In this document: positions 60,198 to 64,000 of the stretch, piece after piece
Position numbering within the stretch: position 1 is the first letter of the stretch
Layout: each line of letters begins with the position of its first letter
Origin: Methanobacteriota archaeon
GTDB lineage: Archaea > Halobacteriota > Methanomicrobia > Methanomicrobiales > Methanospirillaceae
Length of the DNA stretch: 64,000 nt
Direction: 5' to 3'
Assembly: GCA_029547605.1 (NCBI GenBank)
Contig: JAKPPB010000063.1
Coordinates: 1-64,000 of the forward strand
Position numbers and translations under genes: made by a program
Notes under the pieces: model-generated
What the model was told of the DNA's origin: nothing
The model's input: the letters and a program-made list of their open reading frames with translations, nothing else
Database searches by the model: none

Positions 60198-61490
60198 TCA
60201 GGACTGCCATGGGGGCGACCGCATGGTACCAGTGATGTCGTCGATAGTCTCGGCGCGGCGCATCAGCGCAGGCGTCTCATGGTGTATGATGACCTCCGCG
60301 CACCGGGGTCTGCAGTTGTACTGGGAGGACATGGCGAACCCATATGCCCCCGTGTCAAGGACAGCGATGATATCTCCTGCCCTGATCACGGGGAGACGCC
60401 GGTCCGATGCAAGGATATCACCTGACTCGCATATGGGCCCGGTGATGGTATAGGTCTCTTCAGGGACGCGGTCTGCGCCCTGGGCTGCGACGACTTCATG
60501 GTAGGAGTCATACATCGCCGGGCGGACGAGGAGGTTAAAGCCGGCGTCCACGTTCACGAAATTTTTATGAGCTTTTTTGACCGAGTTCACCCTTGTAAGG
60601 AGCACAGTTGAGTCTGCAACCAGCGATCGCCCGGGTTCGATCCAGAGCTCGGGAGTGATGCCGAGCGCCTCTACTGCCTGTGTGAACACCGGTACTACTG
60701 ACGCAGCGTATTCTTCAGGGGAGGGCGCAGTTTCGGTCCCGTGACGGTAGGGGATTCCAAGCCCCCCGCCAAGGTCGATGAATTCCAGATCGATCCCCAT
60801 CGCCACAAGGTCTGCGGCGATGCGCATCATCACCTCGGTGGCCTTTCTGAAAGGTTCAAGGTCAAGTATCTGGGACCCGATGTGACAGTGGAGGCCGCAG
60901 GGCCGGATGTGTGTACACCCAAGCGCTTCCCTGTAGGCCGCGGGGATGAGGTGGTGGGCAATTCCAAACTTGCTGGTGGCAAGCCCCGTGGCGATCTTCG
61001 GGTGGGTAGGAACATCGAGGGCTGGATTGATGCGGAACGCAATCCTCGCGGTCTTCCCAAGGTTTCCGGCAACCTCGTCAAGCTGGTAGAGTTCATCGAG
61101 GGAGTCCACTGAGACCGGGACATCCTTCTCCACGGCAAGCGCGAGGTCAGCCCTGCTCTTTGAACTCCCATTGAAGAGGAGCCGGTCAGGGGACATCCCG
61201 GCAGCGAATGCGAGGGTGAGTTCGCCGGATGAGAAGACATCGGCCCCCGCACCTTCGCGGCTGAGCGCAGTGAGGATTGCAAGGTTCCCGTTTGCCTTCG
61301 CGGCATAGAGCACCTGGACACGGGGATAGTGCGAGGTGAGCGCTGACTGATAGCGGTGGAACTGGTCGACGATTCGATCCTGGTCCGTGACATAGAGTGG
61401 GGTTCCGAACCTCTCCGCGAGTGAGACGCAGTCGAGACTGCCGATGGTGAGGAGGCCGTCCCTGATTCCCAGGTGTGGGGGGAGTCTCAC
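60198..61490 (-). CDS. lysA: Diaminopimelate decarboxylase
   Basis: VLYAAKANGNLAIL, GLHCHIGSQI, EFIDLGGGLGIPY, ICESGDILA, DTGAYGFAMSSQYN. Confidence 0.94.
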   Translation of the reverse strand: MRLPPHLGIRDGLLTIGSLDCVSLAERFGTPLYVTDQDRIVDQFHRYQSALTSHYPRVQVLYAAKANGNLAILTALSREGAGADVFSSGELTLAFAAGMSPDRLLFNGSSKSRADLALAVEKDVPVSVDSLDELYQLDEVAGNLGKTARIAFRINPALDVPTHPKIATGLATSKFGIAHHLIPAAYREALGCTHIRPCGLHCHIGSQILDLEPFRKATEVMMRIAADLVAMGIDLEFIDLGGGLGIPYRHGTETAPSPEEYAASVVPVFTQAVEALGITPELWIEPGRSLVADSTVLLTRVNSVKKAHKNFVNVDAGFNLLVRPAMYDSYHEVVAAQGADRVPEETYTITGPICESGDILASDRRLPVIRAGDIIAVLDTGAYGFAMSSQYNCRPRCAEVIIHHETPALMRRAETIDDITGTMRSPPWQS

Positions 61491-62665
61491 AGGCCCATCG
61501 CCTCCATCCTTTCGAGGGCCTGCCCGATGCGTTCGGTGGACCGGGTGAGGGCGAACCGGACATATCCATCGCCACCTGACCCAAAACCGATGCCCGGGGT
61601 GACCACGATCCCGGCCTCATCCAGCATCCGGGTGGCAAAAGCCATACAGTCATCAACAGCCATCCAGACATAGAAGGTTGCACGGGGAGCCTCCACGGCG
61701 AATCCAAGTTCCCGAAGCCCGCCGACCAGCAGATCGCGCCTCTCCTTGTAGATGCGGCAGGCATCCCTGACACAGTCGTCCGGGCCTGAAAGGGCGGCGA
61801 TCGCCGCCCTCTGGACCGCATCGAAGACTCCTGAGTCCACGTTTGTCTTCACCCTTCCGAGCCCTGCCAGGATCTCTCTGTTCCCGACCGCCATGCCGAT
61901 CCTCCACCCCGTCATGTTGTAGGTCTTCGAGAGGGAGTGCATCTCGATGGCAACCTCCCTGGCGCCTTCCGTCTCGAGGAACGAGGGCGCACGGTAGCCA
62001 TCGTAAGAGATCTCCGAATAGGCGTTGTCGTGGATAATGATGACCCCGTGTTCGCGGGCGAATTCTACTGCACTCTCAAAGAATCCGGGGAGGGTCACCG
62101 CAGATGTGGGGTTGTTTGGGTAGTTGAGGAACATCAGGGTTGCAGCGTCGGCAACCTTCTTCGGGATATCTTCGAGTACTGGGATGAAGTGGTTCTCGGC
62201 GAGGAGCGGCATCTCGTAGACCTTTCCCTCGGCAAAGAGTGTGGAAGTCCGGTATACGGGATACCCCGGGCTCGGTACAAGGACATAGTCCCCGGGATTC
62301 ACGAAGGCCTCGGGTGCATGGGCTATCCCGTCCTTTGAGCCCATCAGTGCCAGCACCTCTGTGGCAGGGTCAAGGTCCACACCGAAACGACGGCGGTACC
62401 ACGCCGCGACAGCCTTCCGGTAATCAACCATCCCTGCGTAGGAAGGGTAATGGTGGTGGGCGGGATCTCTTGCCGCCCGGCAGAGTTCCTCCACCACGAA
62501 GGAGGGGGTGGGGAGATCCGGGTCGCCCACCCCCAGGTCGATGACATCGACTCCGGCCCGGATCTTCGCTGCCTTCATCTCGTCGATCCTGGCGAACAGG
62601 TAGGGGGGGAGCATCCCCATTCGTTCCGCGTACATGTGAGAGGAGTATAGGGGCTGCTCATTCAT
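61487..62665 (-). CDS. dapL: LL-diaminopimelate aminotransferase (class I/II)
   Basis: DVIDLGVGDPDLPTP, FLNYPNNPTSAV, HSLSKTYNMTGWRIGMAVGN; ATGA-type overlap with lysA. Confidence 0.9.
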   Translation of the reverse strand: MNEQPLYSSHMYAERMGMLPPYLFARIDEMKAAKIRAGVDVIDLGVGDPDLPTPSFVVEELCRAARDPAHHHYPSYAGMVDYRKAVAAWYRRRFGVDLDPATEVLALMGSKDGIAHAPEAFVNPGDYVLVPSPGYPVYRTSTLFAEGKVYEMPLLAENHFIPVLEDIPKKVADAATLMFLNYPNNPTSAVTLPGFFESAVEFAREHGVIIIHDNAYSEISYDGYRAPSFLETEGAREVAIEMHSLSKTYNMTGWRIGMAVGNREILAGLGRVKTNVDSGVFDAVQRAAIAALSGPDDCVRDACRIYKERRDLLVGGLRELGFAVEAPRATFYVWMAVDDCMAFATRMLDEAGIVVTPGIGFGSGGDGYVRFALTRSTERIGQALERMEAMGL

Positions 62666-62750
62666 TAAGGATCACCCCGGGGCCTGCACCAAAAGAGCCA
62701 CCGATGCTGCCAGATCCGAAAAAATACCCTGGATTGGGTGTATTGGAACA

Positions 62751-62787
62751 ATGCACTTATATCCCGCGCCCGGGTAACTAAGTGCAT
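62751..62787 (+). repeat. Perfect 9-bp inverted repeat ATGCACTTA-N19-TAAGTGCAT in the cutA-fdhD promoter region
   Basis: Left arm 62751-62759, right arm 62779-62787; overlaps a TATA-like TTATAT. Confidence 0.75.
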
Positions 62788-62869
62788 GCGCACCCCTCTG
62801 CAGCTGAGGGGGGATGTGCAGAGAAGAAAAATGAGGAGTCTTCAAATGGATGGAGAGGAGGTGTCTCAG

Positions 62870-63175
62870 GTGCGGGTCATCCTCGTCACTGCAAGTCGAC
62901 GGGAAGGGCCCGGGATTGCCCGCCACCTCGTGGAGAAGAGGCTCGCTGCCTGCGTGAACATCACCGAGATCAGTTCATGTTACCGCTGGGAGGGCAGGTA
63001 CTGTGAAGAACCTGAAGCCCTCCTTGTGATCAAGACGACGGATGAGAAAGTCCGGGAGACTTTGGCGGCTATCAGGGACGTGCACTCCTATGAACTCCCG
63101 GAAATGATAGTGCTCCCCGTCATCTCAGGCTACCCCCCCTATCTTGCCTGGGTGAAAGAGGAGACACTTTCATGA
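62870..63175 (+). CDS. cutA: Divalent cation tolerance protein CutA
   Basis: GTG start preceded by GGAGGTG-tctca: VRVILVTASRREGPGIARHLVEKRLAACVNITEISSCYRWEG; ~101 aa, typical CutA length. ORF track starts at 62738. Confidence 0.88.
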   Translation: MRVILVTASRREGPGIARHLVEKRLAACVNITEISSCYRWEGRYCEEPEALLVIKTTDEKVRETLAAIRDVHSYELPEMIVLPVISGYPPYLAWVKEETLS

Positions 63176-63939
63176 ACACGGTCACCATACACGGCATCCA
63201 GGTCAGGAATGGACAAACCTGTGCGATCCATGACACTGTGATCCGCGAGAGCCGTTTCTCCCTTTATCTGAACGGGACATATTTTACCGGGATGGTGGCA
63301 AGTAACGACCAGCTCGAGGAACTCGGCGCAGGGTTTGTGACGTGCCAGGGAATCTCCGGCAGGGTTGACAAGGTGACCGTGACGGGAGATGAGATCCATA
63401 TCAATGCCCCCATCACGGGAGATCTGCTCCAGGAGATAATCTCGACCGGCGCGGTCGGGGTCAGGAAACCTTTTCTTCCTGTCACCTCGTCTCTTACCCT
63501 CACCCCCGATGACGTGTACCGAATTACGGGCGAGATAGAGACAGAGACATGGCGGCGGACCGGTGGTGTCCACTGTTCCGTCCTCTTCCACGAGCTTGAG
63601 CTTCTGGTGAAGGCCAGCGACCTTGGCAGGCACAGCACGGTCGACAAGGTGGTGGGACATGCCGTGCTAAGGGGAATCGACAGGTCAAGGTGCATCCTGG
63701 GTTGCACTGGCCGGCAGCCACGTGACATGGTGACGAAGGCCGCGCATGCGGGGATTCCGGTGGTCATATCCCGTGCGGCATCGACAGAGCAGGGCATAGA
63801 AACTGCAAGGAAGGCAGGAATCACCCTCATATGTTTCTCCCGCGGCGACCGGTTCACAGTCTACACGCACCCTGAGAGGGTGAAAGGGCTTGAGCACTTT
63901 TCCGCGAAGGATTGGAGTGGAGAAGAGGAAGTGAAATAG
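63172..63939 (+). CDS. fdhD: FdhD-like formate dehydrogenase accessory/sulfurtransferase family protein
   Basis: ASDLGRHSTVDKVVGHAVLRG and CTGRQPRDMVTKAAHAGIPVVISRAAST; ATGA overlap with cutA. Confidence 0.85.
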   Translation: MNTVTIHGIQVRNGQTCAIHDTVIRESRFSLYLNGTYFTGMVASNDQLEELGAGFVTCQGISGRVDKVTVTGDEIHINAPITGDLLQEIISTGAVGVRKPFLPVTSSLTLTPDDVYRITGEIETETWRRTGGVHCSVLFHELELLVKASDLGRHSTVDKVVGHAVLRGIDRSRCILGCTGRQPRDMVTKAAHAGIPVVISRAASTEQGIETARKAGITLICFSRGDRFTVYTHPERVKGLEHFSAKDWSGEEEVK

Positions 63940-64000
63940 GCAAGGTAAGCATTATCTGGTACGTGAGGGAGGGAACTCATCATCGCTACAGGAAAAGAGA

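Noticed and set aside
1-64000. CRISPR array, rRNA operon or prophage
   Set aside because: No regularly spaced direct repeats, rRNA-like sequence or phage structural genes were seen by eye.

Overview
This window looks like chromosomal DNA from a euryarchaeal methanogen, most likely of Methanomicrobiales type. The basis is MfnA, archaeal Dph2, RadA, RPA and FEN1, a DUF3821 surface protein, a presenilin homologue, archaeal TATA boxes and extensive gene overlap. The left edge (~1-10.6 kb) is a cell-surface polysaccharide locus. It holds a transposase fragment cut by the window edge, several GT2 and GT4 glycosyltransferases and a Wzm/Wzt-type ABC exporter, and its first ~5.4 kb is visibly AT-rich. 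The rest is mostly core genome: CorA, PrsW, an MFS/METTL5/Dph2/Hpt/MfnA/PpsA gene string, SerA, tRNA-Val, two-component proteins, ManC, DNA ligase, a Tup-type tungstate ABC transporter, HisD, PyrG, GuaAb, ArgD, SOD, HisC, FEN1, RadA/RPA, LysA/DapL, CutA and FdhD. The best candidate for an under-described system is a two-gene unit at 40.7-43.8 kb. It pairs a BrxD-like (DUF2791) ATPase with a large TPR/winged-helix protein, and no other BREX genes are visible nearby. Other points worth checking are a perfect 9-bp inverted repeat over the cutA-fdhD promoter, a coupled upstream ORF before pyrG, two genes that appear to need non-AUG starts, a FdhD without the CxxC motif, and a decayed-looking coding remnant between tandem GT2 paralogues. 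All calls were made by eye from the sequence and ORF translations; no database search was run.
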